A DNA stretch of 64,000 nucleotides. Origin: Cacajao melanocephalus (Eukaryota > Chordata > Mammalia > Primates > Pitheciidae). The stretch lies in the NCBI GenBank assembly GCA_963573385.1, contig CAUYLG010022104.1, positions 84,662 to 148,661 on the forward strand, given 5' to 3'. A program made the translations under genes and the position numbers. Position 1 is the stretch's first letter; each line of letters starts with the position of its first letter. Shown here in pieces: positions 1 through 12,446 of the stretch. Below the pieces are notes generated by a model. It was not told the origin of the DNA, did not search any database, and saw only the letters and a list, made by a program, of their open reading frames with translations.

Positions 1-1659
1 CAAAAAGTTTTTTTGAATGGAGAACTTACTTAAAACATCTTTACAAATTTAACTTTTTTGATTCTCCTTTGTCCCAGCCTCTCACCACTCATGGTCTTGA
101 GCCATAGAAAAATGAGTAGGAAAAAAATACATAAAGTTCTTTAATCTGAAATGACATATTAGTAAAGAAGCATTCCTGCTTTAGATGTAGCACAAATCAA
201 CAACAAAATGAAATAAACTTACTATATGTGAACCATGAATAGCCACAAACTCAAATCTAGGAAAATTAGCTTCAAAATAGAACATTCTTTTCCAAAAGTA
301 CTTTGTGCTATAAAAACAGTATTAAATATGAATAAAATAGGTGAAGAGTTCAAATCTGAAATATTAAAACAATAGCATGATATGGGCATAAAATATTGAA
401 CACTTATGGAAGGCACTGACAATTAAAACAATAATTAGATAATCAAGGGTCACATCGTTTTTTGACTGAAGATCAAAATAGTGATAATATTAGTAATATA
501 CATTGTATCACTTAATCTCAATTCTTCCTTTCTTCCTGCCCACGTTCTTCTGTCTCTCTATCTATAGAGAGATGTTTATGGCAATGTTGTTCCTCTTTGC
601 TATCGTGGTAAATTCTTGTTATGCATTTATTAAAGATGTGAATGTGAGTTTCAGCCTGGAGAGTTACATCTTCTTAAGTAAAACATATATTTATAATAAT
701 ATATATTAGTATATCATTTTTGTAAGAAAACCAAATATCCCTTTATATGTGAATATATATTAGAATAATCATGTAGATATATATATTAGAATAGAGAAAA
801 AGGAACTATATCTTACTTCAAATTATACAGGCTATGTAAGACAGACTAATAATTTAAATCAGTCATTTTTACCCCAATCTCATGTTGTTTTTCTGTAAAA
901 CCCTATTACCTAAAACATATTGAACATCAGTTAATGAAGGAAAATGCAACTCAAGGGGTTACTGGTAGTGAAAATATTTTGAAGCACTGATTTTTAAGAT
1001 TTTTCTCTTTCATTCACATAAATGAAATTTGATTATTTGTCTGTACTTAAATATAGGCATTTAATTGTTTTATGTTTTCTGGAAAATATTAACTAATAAG
1101 TTAAGTTGGGATCTGGTATGACTCTGGGTTTTGTAATGCCTGGGGCTAACATAGTTTTGGGACTTACACTTAAGGAAAACAATGCAGAATTACTAGTAAA
1201 TATTACATTTGGGATCTTGGAAGGGATGTAGAAATGAGAACCTTAAAGGTAGGCTTTATTGGCCAAATGGTATCTGTTTTTGCAGAGATTTACTTTGTCC
1301 CTTCTTCACTGGGATGTCATGTTGACCATCTCTATTAGGTACTTTTATTGTCACATACAAATCACAATTTTCCTTACAACGGTGTTAGCCAGTGATATTA
1401 TGGCTTACATATTTTTGTGGCAGTTTGAGAATATCAAAACAGAAGTGGAGTGGTTAAATCCCATTAATATTATTTATACTGAATTTATATTCATTTGTTC
1501 CAAATTATTACTAAATCTAAAGAATTGAAAGCTATGGTTCTATTATTTTATGCAGTAGTCATTACAATATGGTAGACTACATGCTTCTACTGAGTTCTTC
1601 CTGTTTGTTAAGAATTTCCTGGTTTATGATGAACTTTTAAAAAATTTTTGATTCTTTCT
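1..1659. other. Unassigned AT-rich DNA
   Basis: I see no recognisable gene, exon or repeat here. The reading frames present (up to 89 codons) start and stop at random, have no family motif and match AT-rich noise. Short TA-rich stretches near 680-790 are the only low-complexity content. It may contain old repeats too diverged to recognise by eye. Confidence 0.6.
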
Positions 1660-2378
1660 TATGAGAAACCTACAGCCAACATCATACTTAATAGGCAAAA
1701 GCTGGAAGCATTCTCTTTGTAACCTGGAACAAAGGTGCCATTCTCACCACTTCTATTCAACAGAGTACTAGAAGTTCTAGCCAGAGCAGTCAGGCAAGGG
1801 GCATAAATAAAAGGCATCAAAATAGGAAAAGAGGAAGTCAAGTTATCCGTTCATTGACAATATGATGCTTTACCTAGAAAACTCCTAAAGACTATTAATA
1901 GGGCTCCTAGAGCTAATAAATGACATCAGGAAAGTTTCAAGATACAAAACCAGTATAGAAAAATCATAGCCTTATATACACCAGTAATGCTCAAGCTGAA
2001 AACCAAACCGATAATTCAGTCTCATTTGCATTAGCCACAGAAAGAATAAAATACCTAAGAATACAGCTAACTAAGGAGTTGAAGTATCTTTGTGAAGAGA
2101 ATTATAAAACACTTCTGAAAGATATTTGAAATAAAAAATAAATAAATGGAAAAACATCTCATGCTCATGAATTAGAAAAATCAACATCATTAAAGTGGTT
2201 ATACTGCCCAAAGAAATTTACATATTCAATGTTATTCCTATCAAACTACCAATGTCGCTTTTCCCGGAATTACAAAAAACGATTCTAAAGTTCATTTGAA
2301 AGCGAAAAAGAGCCTGAATAGCCAAAGTAATTCTAAGCAAAACAAAAATGAACAAAACAACAGCCAAAAAGCTGGATC

Positions 2379-2738
2379 TGATATGGTTTGGCTGTACCTC
2401 CACCCAAATCTCATGTTGAAGTCTAGCTCCCATAACCCCCACACATCATGGGAAGGACCCAGTGGGAGATAATTGAATCATGGGGGTGGGTTTTTCCCAT
2501 GCTGTTCTCATGATAGTGAATAAGTCTCATGAGATCTGTTGCTTTTTAAAGAGCAGATTTCCTACACATACTCTCTGGCCAGATGACATGTAAGATGTAC
2601 CTTTGCTCCTTCTTCTTCTACCATGAATGCAAGGCCTTCCCAGCCATGTGGAACTGAGTCCATTAAACCTTTATTTATTTATAAATTATACCCAGTCTCA
2701 GGTATGTCTTTATTGCAGCATGAGAATGGACTAATACA
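2379..2738 (+). mobile_element. ERVL-MaLR solo LTR (THE1/MST type)
   Basis: A 360-base block starts TGATATGGTTTGGCTGT and ends with a TAATACA terminus, the hallmark edges of THE1/MST LTRs. It contains the typical segments around 'ggacccagtgggagataat', 'gttctcatgatagtgaa' and 'attaaacctttatt' (polyadenylation region). It interrupts the L1 at 1660-4432, which continues in register afterwards, so it is a later insertion now reduced to a single LTR. No internal retroviral sequence is present. Confidence 0.88.
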
Positions 2739-3002
2739 CATCCCATTACCCCACTTCAAACTATGCGACAAAGCTACAGTAACCAAAACAGCATAGTACT
2801 GCTATGACCAATGAAACAGAATAGAGAACCCAGAAATAAAGCACACACCTATGAGTATCTGATCTTTGACAAACTCAACAAAAATAAGAAATGAGGAAAA
2901 AACTCCCTGGGCTAACTGGCTATCTATATGCTGAAGAATGAAACTGGATTCCTACCTATCACCATATACAAAAATTCACTCAAGGTGGATTAAAGACTTA
3001 AT

Positions 3003-3294
3003 TCTGGGTGTGGCGGCTCACGCCTGTAATTACAGCACTTTCAGAGGCCAAGGCAGGTGGATCCCCTGAGGTCAAGAGTTAGAGACCAGCCTGGCCAACA
3101 TGGTGAAACCTCATCTCTACTAAAAATACAAAAATTAGCCAGGCATGGTGGCAGGCGCCTATAATTCCAGCTACTCGGGAGGCTCGGGCAGGAGAATTGC
3201 TTTAACCCAGGAGGCGGAGGTTGTGGTGAGTGGAGATCCCGCCACTACACTCCACCCTGGGCCACAGAGTGAGACTCCATCTTAAAAAAAAAAA
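3003..3294 (+). mobile_element. Alu SINE (plus)
   Basis: A dimeric Alu with left and right monomers, middle A-rich linker ('tactaaaaatacaaaaatta') and an 11-base A tail. Flanking L1 text 'agacttaa' before and 'agatttaa' after forms the target-site duplication. It inserted into the L1 at 1660-4432. Confidence 0.93.
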
Positions 3295-4432
3295 GATTTA
3301 AGTATAAGACATCAGATTATAAAATTCTTAGAAAAAATGAGGAAATATCCATCTTGATACTGGCATTGCGAAGATTTATGGGTAAGTCTTCAAAAGCAGT
3401 TATAACAAAAATAAAAAATTACAAATGGGACCTAATAAAGAACTTCTTCACAGCAAGATAAGTGACTAACAGAGTAAACAGACACCCTATAGAATGGGAG
3501 AATGTGTTCACAAACTATGCATTCGACAAAGGTCTAATAGTAAGAATCTACAAGGAATTCAATGAGCAAACAACAAAAAGTATGCAAAGAACATGAAAAT
3601 ACATTTCTCAAAAGAAGATATACAATCAGCCAACAAACATATGAAAAAAAATACTCCTCATGACTATCATCAGAGAAATACAAATGAAAACCATAATGAG
3701 ATACCATCTCACACCAGTCAAAATGGCTATTAACAGAAAGTCAAAAAACAACAGATGCTGGTGAGGCTATGGAGAAACGGGAACATTTATACAACGTTGG
3801 TGGAAATGTATTAATTAGTTCAACCATTGTGGAGAACGGTTTGGAGATCTCTCAAAGAACTGAGAGTTGAACTACCACTGGGCTCAGAAATCACACTACT
3901 TGGGTATTTACCCAAAGATAAATAAATCTTCCACCAAAAAGATGCATGCAACTTGATGTCCATTGCAGTGCTGTTAACAATAGTACATACATGCAATCAA
4001 CTCAGGTGTTCATCAACAGTGGATTGGACAAATAAAATGTGGCACATATACACCATGGAATATTACACAGTCATAAAAAAAATTAAAAAGTCATGTCCTT
4101 TGCAGCAACATGGAGACAGCCAAAAACCATTATCCTAAGCAAAGAATGCAAAAATAGCAAATCAAATATTGCTTGTTCTTACTTATAAGTGGAAACTAAA
4201 CATTGAGTATACATGATCATGAAAATGGGAACGTAGACACTGGGCAGAACAAGACGGGGGAGGAAGGGAGCAGAGTGGGTAAAAGTTGAAAAGAATGGCT
4301 TGTTTGGGTGCTATGCTCACTACCTGGGTGATAGATTCATTCTCACTCCTAACCTCAATCATGTAATATACATATGTCAAAAATCTGCATATGTGCCCCC
4401 TAATTCTAAAATAAAAGTTGAAAAGAAAAAGA

Positions 4433-5857
4433 TTTATATATGAAGAGCAGACTTCCATGTTGTAAAACATTTTTTGTATTTATTAATATGAAAAAAATAT
4501 TACTTTTTGTTGAGTACTCTTGCTGTTTATGTGAATAATAATTTTAGTGAATTGTTAGGTAGGTAATTTGTAACTAATATAATAATAATTCAATTTGGAA
4601 TCAATTACTTAGTCATTTGACATTTTTTGCTCCTAAAGGTAACCCTGTAACCTTAAATATGAAAAAAATCACCTAACTGTATATTTTCTTGGTCTTAATG
4701 AGATGATTTTAGCTATCAAATAAGAACACTTAAAGCTGGGGTTTCTTCTTTCTCCGATTTTAATGTATACGGCTTTGTGTTCTCTCAACTGTGTATATAT
4801 ATATATATATATATAATATATTCTAATTAGAATTTCCTGGTGCCAAAAAATTTAGATTCTCTCTTGATTTTTCTTTTTCTAAAGATGATTCACTAAGTAG
4901 ATGTTTTCTAGCACAAAACAACTTAGTTGAAAAATCTAAAAGATAAAGTGACACAAAATGGGAAAATTAAATATACCTATACAATAATTATGGTTATCAG
5001 TATCTAAACGGTAAGGATTAAGCATTTCATTCGTGCTACAACTCCATGTGGCCATATAGCTTAGTATAGCACTATCATCATAAAAACAACCTGTGTTTGT
5101 GGACCTTAAATAGTAGGTGGGTGTCATAGACTCTACCTAATCATGTTTGTTGGGGGTTTTAAAAATGAAAATCTTTTTTGTTAGAGGACACAAATTTACT
5201 AAGACCCTGCAGATCCTCCTTTAAATATATCTTTTTTATGGTGGTTATTTCCTGAGATTGTATATGTCTGATTTCTGTTACCCTAATAACCAATACACAT
5301 CTATATATATATATATATATATAGATGTATAAACACATATATACGTATATATATAGATGTATATACACATATATATGTGTGTGTGTATGTAAAATATATA
5401 TTAATATTAAAAGCATAATATATGTATTTAAATAATCTCTTGTGATTTTCCTTTTTAAAAGTGCTTACTAAGTAGTTTTTGTTCTTGCACAAAAGTGACG
5501 GGTTATTTTAACTATAGGAAAAAGGACCTTGATGCTATGGATAATTTGGTTCTTTAGCTGACAGCATCTTGAATGCCCTTCCAGCCTATGAGCAAGCTGC
5601 GTTTCATAGGGATCCTAAGGGAATCAGTACTCCCAATTTTGATGGAGTTTCAGGGTTGGCTGAAGCCGAGCGCTATGGGCAAATCACCATGGTCAAAACT
5701 CAATCAGGAAATGCAGAATGGACATAACCAAAGGTGAACAAAGTAAAAACTAATAACTGTTGTGCTAAGAAGCCAGTGTTGAAGGCAGGAAAATCATCTG
5801 CTGCATAAATATAAAGGATAAGCGAAGCACAGAAATGTGAATGAGAAAAATCCACAG
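4433..5857. other. Unassigned DNA with TA microsatellites
   Basis: No gene is recognised. A short (TA)n run lies near 4794-4816 and a longer TA/TG-rich tract at 5300-5402. A stretch near 5555-5734 is less AT-rich and stays open for about 60 codons in one frame; I cannot assign it to a family (see findings). Confidence 0.55.
5300..5402. repeat. TA/TATG/TG microsatellite
   Basis: A (TA)n run passes into imperfect TATG and ACATATA units and a short (TG)n. The 63- and 85-codon minus-strand frames across it are low-complexity artefacts rich in Tyr, Ile, His and Thr. Confidence 0.9.
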
Positions 5858-6204
5858 CAGTATGGTCAATTTAATTAATATACAATGCAAACCTTAAATG
5901 TGAGCCACATATCTGGTTTTTAATTTTCTATGATCCTAATTTAAAATGTAAAAAGCAACAGGTGAAATCAATTGTAATAAGCATTTTATTTCCCCATATA
6001 TATCCCAAATATTAATATGTTAACACATAATCAATATAGAAATTTAAAATGAGGTGTTTTACATTATTTATTTCCACTCGAAGTCTTCAAAGTCCAGTGT
6101 GAATTTTTTGCTTACAGAACATCTTATTTCAGAGTAGCCACAATTCAAGTGCTCAGTAGCACATGTGGCTACTTGCTATGGTATTAATGATGTAGGCACA
6201 AAGC
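5858..6204. mobile_element. hAT-Charlie nonautonomous DNA transposon relic (MER58/MER3-like)
   Basis: The stretch from 'gtgagccacatatctgg' through 'aaaagcaacaggtgaaat' to 'gctcagtagcacatgtggct' follows the order of the common human MER58/MER3-type hAT-Charlie element. It has no transposase. The exact subfamily is from memory and unverified; the terminal inverted repeats are degraded. Confidence 0.6.
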
Positions 6205-7440
6205 CATGAAAGTGACTTAATGGGTTAAGGTGAGAGAGAGTCTAGAGTTAATCCATAGATAGCAAGTGTGCCAGTGTCTATTTTTGCTTTAAGGCATAAC
6301 ATGGGGGATTTTAAATATTCTAAAGCCTCAGTTCTGCTATTGCTTCTCCTGCTTACTCACTTTTTGAACCTCAGATTTATTGGCTATGTAAATAAGAAAA
6401 ATACGACATTCTATGCTCAATATATACAGCTGAGCTATAGTATGAAAGCGCACCATGCCTGGTCTCAATGTTAGTCAAAATGCTATGTATTTTGTAGCCT
6501 ATTACAAAGATGGAAGAAAAAGAGGATATTGAAATTGAGTGTAGTTATCTATCTAGAGCAAATTATGTTTTTATTTTGATTGATTTTCTCCATTGCTTGT
6601 TAAATAGGGAAGTCTAATAGGTAAGATCTGGAATTATTGTGTTTCTGTCAGTTAACTTTGGAATTATATGAAGCAATTACATTAAGGAAAAATATTAGAT
6701 CCTGTTCTAATTAAAAGTGAACATTAAAAGTTTGAGACATAAACTACATTGACATTAACCATGCTTGAAAATAGTGTTTCTTACATTAAATGCGAGAGGA
6801 AAAAATACAATCCAAGGGAAAGTGCAGTTAATAGAGCAAAACAAACTGGATTCATCTCAGTGGGATGAATAGATGGAAAATCAATGGTCCAGTGATCCCC
6901 CTGTTTCTTCAACAAAATAAATGTAAATTTCTTACATGCTATTATTAAAAGGCATGTGCTTTTTATACTGTATAATTAGAAATGAGGGAATATTCTGTCC
7001 ATCAGCCATCAGTTTATTTAAAATCAGCCATAACTGTATATATCTGAGGAAGATCTTTGAACAAGATGAAAACATGTAATGCAGATGAACATCATAAAAG
7101 CTTAATGTAAACTTTATGTCTCCTTCATAGTAGTTCACATTTGTCTAATTTGGAAGATTACATTTTGAAACTAAACAGTGAAGTTATTTAACTTGTAGTG
7201 GAAAAAACACTCCAAATTTTGAATTGAAATGATTTTGGTGTAGCAAATATGCAACAATTAAAATTTAAATTTGTGTTCTAAATGACTTCTTTTTCTGAAA
7301 AAGGGAAATTTCCTATGGTTTGTTAAATATTCTCAAATACTCTGAAGTTCTGTCCCTACAGTGGAGAGGTTTGGCTCACAAATTGGATGTGAAAGCACCT
7401 AACCTCTTATTGAATCAGCTTTTCTGTTTCTATAAGGCTG
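6205..7440. other. Unassigned DNA
   Basis: No gene or clear repeat is recognised. Frames at 6268-6474 and 6932-7138 have no motif and no coding-like composition. Confidence 0.55.
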
Positions 7441-7456
7441 CAGAAGGCAGGATGGA

Positions 7457-7838
7457 TTTATTTATTTGTTTATTTATTTATTTAGAGACGAAGTCTCGCA
7501 CTGTAGTCTGAGCTGGTGTACAATGGCACAATCTCAGCGTACTGCAACCTCCGCCTCCTGGGTTCAAGTGATTCTACTGCTTCAGCCTCTGGAGTAGTTG
7601 GGATTACAGGTGCCCGCCACCACACCTGGCTAATTTTTTAGATTTTTAGTAGAGATAGGGTTTCAATATGTTGGCCATGCTTGTCTTGAACTCCTGACCT
7701 TGTGATCTGCCTGCCTCGGCCTGGGATTATAGTAGAGATGGGGTTTCAATATGTTGGCCATGCTTGTCTTGAACTGCTGACCTTGTGATCTGCCTGCCTC
7801 AGGCTGGGATTACAGGCGTCAGCCATCACGTCCAGCCC
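7457..7838 (-). mobile_element. Alu SINE (minus) with internal 83-bp tandem duplication
   Basis: A reverse-complement Alu begins with a degenerate (TTTA)n tail and ends near 'cacgtccagccc'. It is about 80 bases longer than normal because the segment 7648-7730 is repeated at 7731-7813 with very few differences. Both copies run from 'agtagagat' to 'ctgggatta'. Flanks containing 'aggat' on both sides may be the target-site duplication. Confidence 0.92.
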
Positions 7839-8289
7839 AGGATTTCTTTCTTACAGTGGTGTACTGGTACGTGTTCAACAGTCATTTCTCCAGAAGGAAA
7901 ACACAGCCCTGATTTGTAGCGTTTGTCAATTTTTTCTCCCAATGGGGCTGATTTTAGGTTACTAACATGATTTCACTGAAAGCAGGGGAAAAGATGTATG
8001 TGCATATCCAACACACCACGGCTTCCCTTCCTATAATGCAGTTTTATTTCTGTGACATTAAGATGTGCGGTCATTAACATAGTGCTCTGTGAGTTCTTCC
8101 ACCGGCAGCAAGTAAATTACTGATTCAGAACACACTTTAAGCAAATGGACCTTGTTCTTGTGAATTTACATTTTCAGAATGTCCAAGGCACATTTTTCAG
8201 ATTTGAACATCTTGCAATTTTCATCATTTCAAACTGAGCCTCCTGAGTGGACTTGTATTTTATGTGACACTAAATTTTATTTCCCTACA
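7839..8289. other. Unassigned DNA
   Basis: No gene or repeat is recognised between the Alu and the start of the old L1M. Confidence 0.55.
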
Positions 8290-9351
8290 GACTAATCAGT
8301 AGGACATTTATTTACGTGTTTATTGCCATTTGGATATCCTCTTTTGTGAAGTGCCTTTCAAATATGTTGTCTGATTTTCAGCTTTGTGTGGTCTTTTCCT
8401 CATTGAGCACCTTGTGGGTACTATTAACATATGCTACAGATACCTATGTATCTTTCACACTCTTTATTCGTCATTGTCTTTTGATCAACAGACTTGATGA
8501 TCGGTGTCACTTTTTTCCCCTACTTAACAAGTTTTCTCAGTTCTAAAATAATAAAAATGTTCTCAAAGCTTAAGTGCTTTGCTTTCTACATTGAAATTTA
8601 TAATCCAAATGGAAAAAATTGTTCTGTGAATGTTATAAGGTAGGAGCCGTTTCACGTTTTTTACATATGTGGATTAAATTGACCCAGCCCTAATTATTAA
8701 AGACTGTCCTTTACCTAATGCTTTGCAGTTCTGTCTTTGCCATAAATCAGGTGTCTACACTTGTGGGTCTGTTTCTGAAATCTATTCGTGCATTGGTCTA
8801 TTTGTTTATTTTTGTAAGAACATTGCTTTTTGTTAATAACTAGACCTTTATAATGATAGAAGACATTTACCCACTTGGTCCTAGTCAAGATTTCCTTAGG
8901 TATAGTTATTTTTTAATATACAATTTTGGAAACATACTGCAAAGTTATCTATAATGTTCACAAAAATCCTCTTGATAATGAACTCTGTGAAGATAATCTG
9001 ATTTCATTTCTGCTGCTGTTTCTTTGTGCTATATCTCCCTTTCTTTCTTAATAATTCTAGTCTGGACTAATCAATTTTCTTAGGTTTTTTTTTTCAAAGA
9101 ACTATTTTTGTGTGTTAATTTTTACATAAGTTTGTTGTTTTCTATGTTTTTTCCTAGTCTCATTATTAATATTTTCTTTGGTCTACTTCTTCAAGTTCAA
9201 CCAAAATTTATCATTCAAGTTTTTCATTCATTCTTTGGTTTCACTGATTTTTAGCTTCATTTTCTAATATATGAATTTTAAAGCTATAGGTCTCTCTTTA
9301 ACTTTACCATCATTAAAATGTTTTTACTCTCTCTCTCTCTGTGTGTGTGTG
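8290..9351 (-). mobile_element. Old L1M LINE fragment (minus), first part
   Basis: Read antisense, the text follows the ORF2 C-terminal region ('ttgtgaagtgcctttcaaat' near 8345) and then upstream ORF2 ('gcattggtctatttgttta' near 8791, 'tcaaagaactatttttgtg' near 9095, 'tatatgaattttaaagcta' near 9268). It is highly diverged, L1M age. It appears to continue at about 10726-11560 after a nested insertion block. Confidence 0.7.
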
Positions 9352-9353
9352 TG
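9327..9353. repeat. (CT)n(GT)n microsatellite
   Basis: A short run of CT followed by GT dinucleotides sits exactly at the junction between the L1M and the ERV1 LTR. The CT/GT transition could be a site of slippage. Confidence 0.9.
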
Positions 9354-10182
9354 TGACTGATAGGGACAGAGAGCAGGAAATTCTGGGCACAGGAGGGTGG
9401 GGCCTCGGCAAGCGACCCACCCACAAACCTGGAACCATGGCTCAAAGCGAGAACATACATTCCTGTTTTCCCACTTGACTGGTGTCCTTTTCCAAAACCA
9501 TTCATGGCCCACCCACACCACAAATCCTGTGCCCATAAAAACCCCAGGTTCTATGGGCAGAAGAAAGAGAAGAGGAGAAGCAGTGGGACGTCAGAGACTG
9601 CATTTGGATGTCGGAGAGGGGCTGCTTGACTTCAGAGGGATGGCTTGATGGTGTAGCTTCAGATAGGATTCCTGCCAGGGATTATTTTCCTACTCTGTCC
9701 TCTTTTCAGCTCCCCTTCCCACTGAGAGCCACTTTCATCAGCAATAAAATCCCCCACATTTATCATCTCCATTTTGTTACGAACAAAATAGTCTCATTCT
9801 TCTTGGACGCCTGACAAGAACTCAGCTACAGGTGCAAGACGCTGTCACACTGAACCTCAACTGAGCTCTTGACACTTATGCCATATGCAGATGCCAAAAC
9901 TAAAAGAGCCCTGACTACAACACTCCTTCTTTGGCTTGAGGGGTTGCAGGCATCCCCCTAGACACTATCATGGGGCCCGTACAAAATTTGCTCCTGCAGG
10001 CTCCCAAAAGCACTCGTCCTAGCTCCTGTACCCGCTTACCTGGTCTCCGTCTTCCATGAGGAGTAGAATGCATGAGGTTCGAGTGAATGGAATTTGCCCC
10101 GGCTGGTGCCAGAGCATCTGGCTAGTTCCAGCACCTGTGCACTCCAGTTCCTGCTCATGAAGAGTTCAGGAAAGCTTTCCTG
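9354..10182 (+). mobile_element. ERV1-type solo LTR
   Basis: A GC-richer block with LTR logic on the plus strand: a TATA-like 'cccataaaaaccccag' near 9532, an R-like purine stretch, and the polyadenylation signal AATAAAA near 9744, then a long U5-like part. The layout resembles class I LTRs such as LTR8 or relatives; I recall rather than verify that name. It starts near TGACTGATAGGG and runs to the following Alu, so its true 3' end may be missing. No internal gag or pol is present. Confidence 0.7.
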
Positions 10183-10467
10183 CTTCAAGACAGAATCTTG
10201 CTCTGTCACACAGGCTGGAGTGCAGTGGCACGATCTCAGCTCACTGCAACCTCCGCCTCTCTAGTTCAAATGATTGTCATGTCACAGCCTCCCACATACT
10301 TGGGACTACAGGCACACACCACTATGCCCAGCTAATTTTTGTATTTTTAGTAGAGACAAGGTTTCACTATGTTGGCCAGGCTGGTCTCGTACTTCTGGTA
10401 TCAAGTGATCTACCTGCCTCGGCCTCTTGAAGTGCTGAGATTATGGAGTGAGCCACTGTACTTAGCC
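10183..10467 (-). mobile_element. Alu SINE (minus)
   Basis: A reverse-complement dimeric Alu runs from 'gacagaatcttgctctgtc' to 'actgtacttagcc'. It has almost no remaining poly(T) at its left edge, so its tail has decayed or been lost at the junction with the ERV1 LTR. Confidence 0.9.
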
Positions 10468-10725
10468 AAGGTTTTTACATTTTTATTAATATGTAATAAC
10501 CATACTTATTTTTGTGTAGATGTGATATTTTGATATGTACATACGATGTGTAGTGATCCAATCACGGTATTTAGTATGTCCATCCTCTCAACCATTTGTC
10601 ATTTATTTGCATTGGGAACATTGTAAATCTTCTAGCTGTTTTAAAATATACAATAAATTCTTAATTGTAGTAACCCTCCTGTGCTATTAAACCATTAAAA
10701 AATTTTTAAATATACATATTTCAGT
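10468..10725 (-). mobile_element. L1MA/L1MB-type 3' end (minus)
   Basis: Antisense text typical of L1MA/L1MB 3' UTRs: 'gatattttgatatgtacata', 'gtccatcctctcaacc' and 'tgtgctattaaacca'. Only the 3' end is present, a short 5'-truncated insertion, apparently within the older L1M. Confidence 0.7.
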
Positions 10726-11560
10726 GTTTTAAAAATTCATTTATATATATTTTTCACTTACAGTTTGAAAAATATATATTTCAAAAAGTTTTGTTTGTAA
10801 TTTCTCCTTTGATCAATAGGTTGTATGTAATTCATTTCTTAATTCCCAAATATATATTAATTCAACATTTTTTTTGGTTCTGGATTTCTGGATTTACTTC
10901 TTTGTGATCAGAGGTTAGATTATGCATGACTTTAATACACTGAAATTCACTGAGTCTTACTTTGGGTTCAACGTATGGTGGAGATCTAGAAATGTTCTAT
11001 TTCCCTTGAAATTAAGGTACATTTATTTTGACAATTCTACAGTTGCTATGCATGTAATTACACACGTACACACCCGAACTCAGCCAAGGTTGCTAAAAGT
11101 ATATTTCAGTCTTCCGTGTATTTGTTATGTTTTTATCTTGTTTTATCAGTATCTGATAAGTATGTTGAAAAACTTCTGAGATAGTTGTGAATTTGTTCAT
11201 TTAACTACAAATTTCTGTTAATGTTTACTACATAAATATTGTGGGTATAACGTTGGGGGAATACTAATTGGGAATTGCTATATTTTGTTATTATGAAATA
11301 TGCTTCCTTTTTTCTAAGATTTTGTTTTGTTTTTAATACAATCTAATAATTTTTATGTTGATTGGAACATTCATTACTTTACATTTGTTGTAAGTAATTA
11401 TTTTGGATTTAATTCATCTGATTTTTACTTATCTATAGTTTTAATGTACATCCTACTCTATATCCCTTTTTGTCTCCTTTTTGAGTCTTTAAAAAACACT
11501 TTAAAAAATCTTTTTCAGATAGATTTTGTAGACAACCACTTACATTATTAAACCTAGGCA
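10726..11560 (-). mobile_element. Old L1M LINE fragment (minus), second part
   Basis: Antisense ORF2 text resumes where 8290-9351 left off: 'tttgatcaataggttgtatg' near 10808, then 'ctttgtgatcagaggttag' and 'caacgtatggtgga'. The order along ORF2 matches a single L1M opened by the block at 9354-10725. Divergence is high and the distal edge is approximate. Confidence 0.65.
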
Positions 11561-12017
11561 ACAGTATTATGTCCTAGAATCCAGCTGTTTCTGCTTTAGA
11601 GAGTGAGATTGCCTTTTTAGAAAACATAGTCATAGACTGTTCTGTTTGCCTTATGTATTTGTGTAAGTGTAGGCACAAGTATTTGCTCTGACATAAACTC
11701 TACTCTGACTGGCTAAGAGGAAATTAAAGACTATCCAGATGTCTATGACAACTTCAGAACATCCATTTTAGACTTTTTTTTTTTTTTGGCTTTCTGAGCA
11801 GAAATGCTATCATTTATTACTTTTGTTAAGGCTAAAAATAAGTTTTGAAACATCTTGTCTAGTTTTCTTCTTATGAAAATTATAGCTTGAAGAATAAACA
11901 TGAAAAGAGAATATCTTTTCTGGAAGTTTTAAAATTAATTTTAAATACTTGAGTTGATTTTATTTTGTAGGCTTCTAGGTGTTATATTTAAGGAAATATA
12001 ATTCACTAATGGCATGG
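11561..12017. other. Unassigned AT-rich DNA
   Basis: No gene or repeat is recognised apart from a short T run near 11777-11788. Confidence 0.5.
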
Positions 12018-12446
12018 TTGTATTAGTTTATTTTCTGTTACTTATAACAAAATGCTTGAAACTGGGTAACTTATAAATAAAATGAATTTATTTTTTGTAG
12101 TTACAGAAACTGGAAGTCTAAGGTCAAGGGACCACATTTGGAGAGAACTGTTTTGGCTTGTAGAGTCTCTGTGCAGAGTCCCAAGGAGGCACAGGGTATC
12201 CCATGGAGAGGGGCCTGAGCATGCTAATGTACTTACTCGGGTCTCTCTTCCTCTTCTTATCAAGCCGCCACTTCCACTTCCATAACTCAGTTTATTAACC
12301 CACTAATTTATGAATGAATTAATCCATTAATGGGAGCAAAGCTTTCATAATGGAACCACCTCTTAAAAGAGCCAGTTTTTAATACTGCCACAATGGGGAT
12401 TCGGTTTCCAACACATGAAATTTGGGGTAAACATTCAAACCCTATG
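12018..12446 (-). mobile_element. ERVL-MaLR solo LTR (minus)
   Basis: Read on the plus strand it goes 'gaaactgggtaacttataa' near 12057, 'aggtcaagggaccac', 'aatggaaccacctctta' and 'ggtttccaacacatgaa', the reverse complement of an MST/MLT1-group LTR from its end to its start. Length about 430 bases fits a complete LTR. No internal region is attached. Confidence 0.85.

Larger units (their letters stand above)
1660..4432 (+). mobile_element. L1 LINE, 5'-truncated, sense, with two nested insertions
   Basis: From 1660 the plus strand follows the L1 ORF2 reverse transcriptase region, then the C-terminal region, then a 3' UTR ending near 4432. The RT active-site block near 1845-1862 reads F-I-D-N instead of the F-A-D-D expected of an active L1, and stops interrupt every frame, so it is dead. 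A MaLR LTR (2379-2738) and an Alu (about 3003-3294) split it. The L1 text resumes correctly after each, so both entered later. The 3' UTR looks like an L1PB/L1MA-age subfamily; this assignment is tentative. The 5' end lies within ORF2, the usual truncation left by target-primed reverse transcription. Confidence 0.9.
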
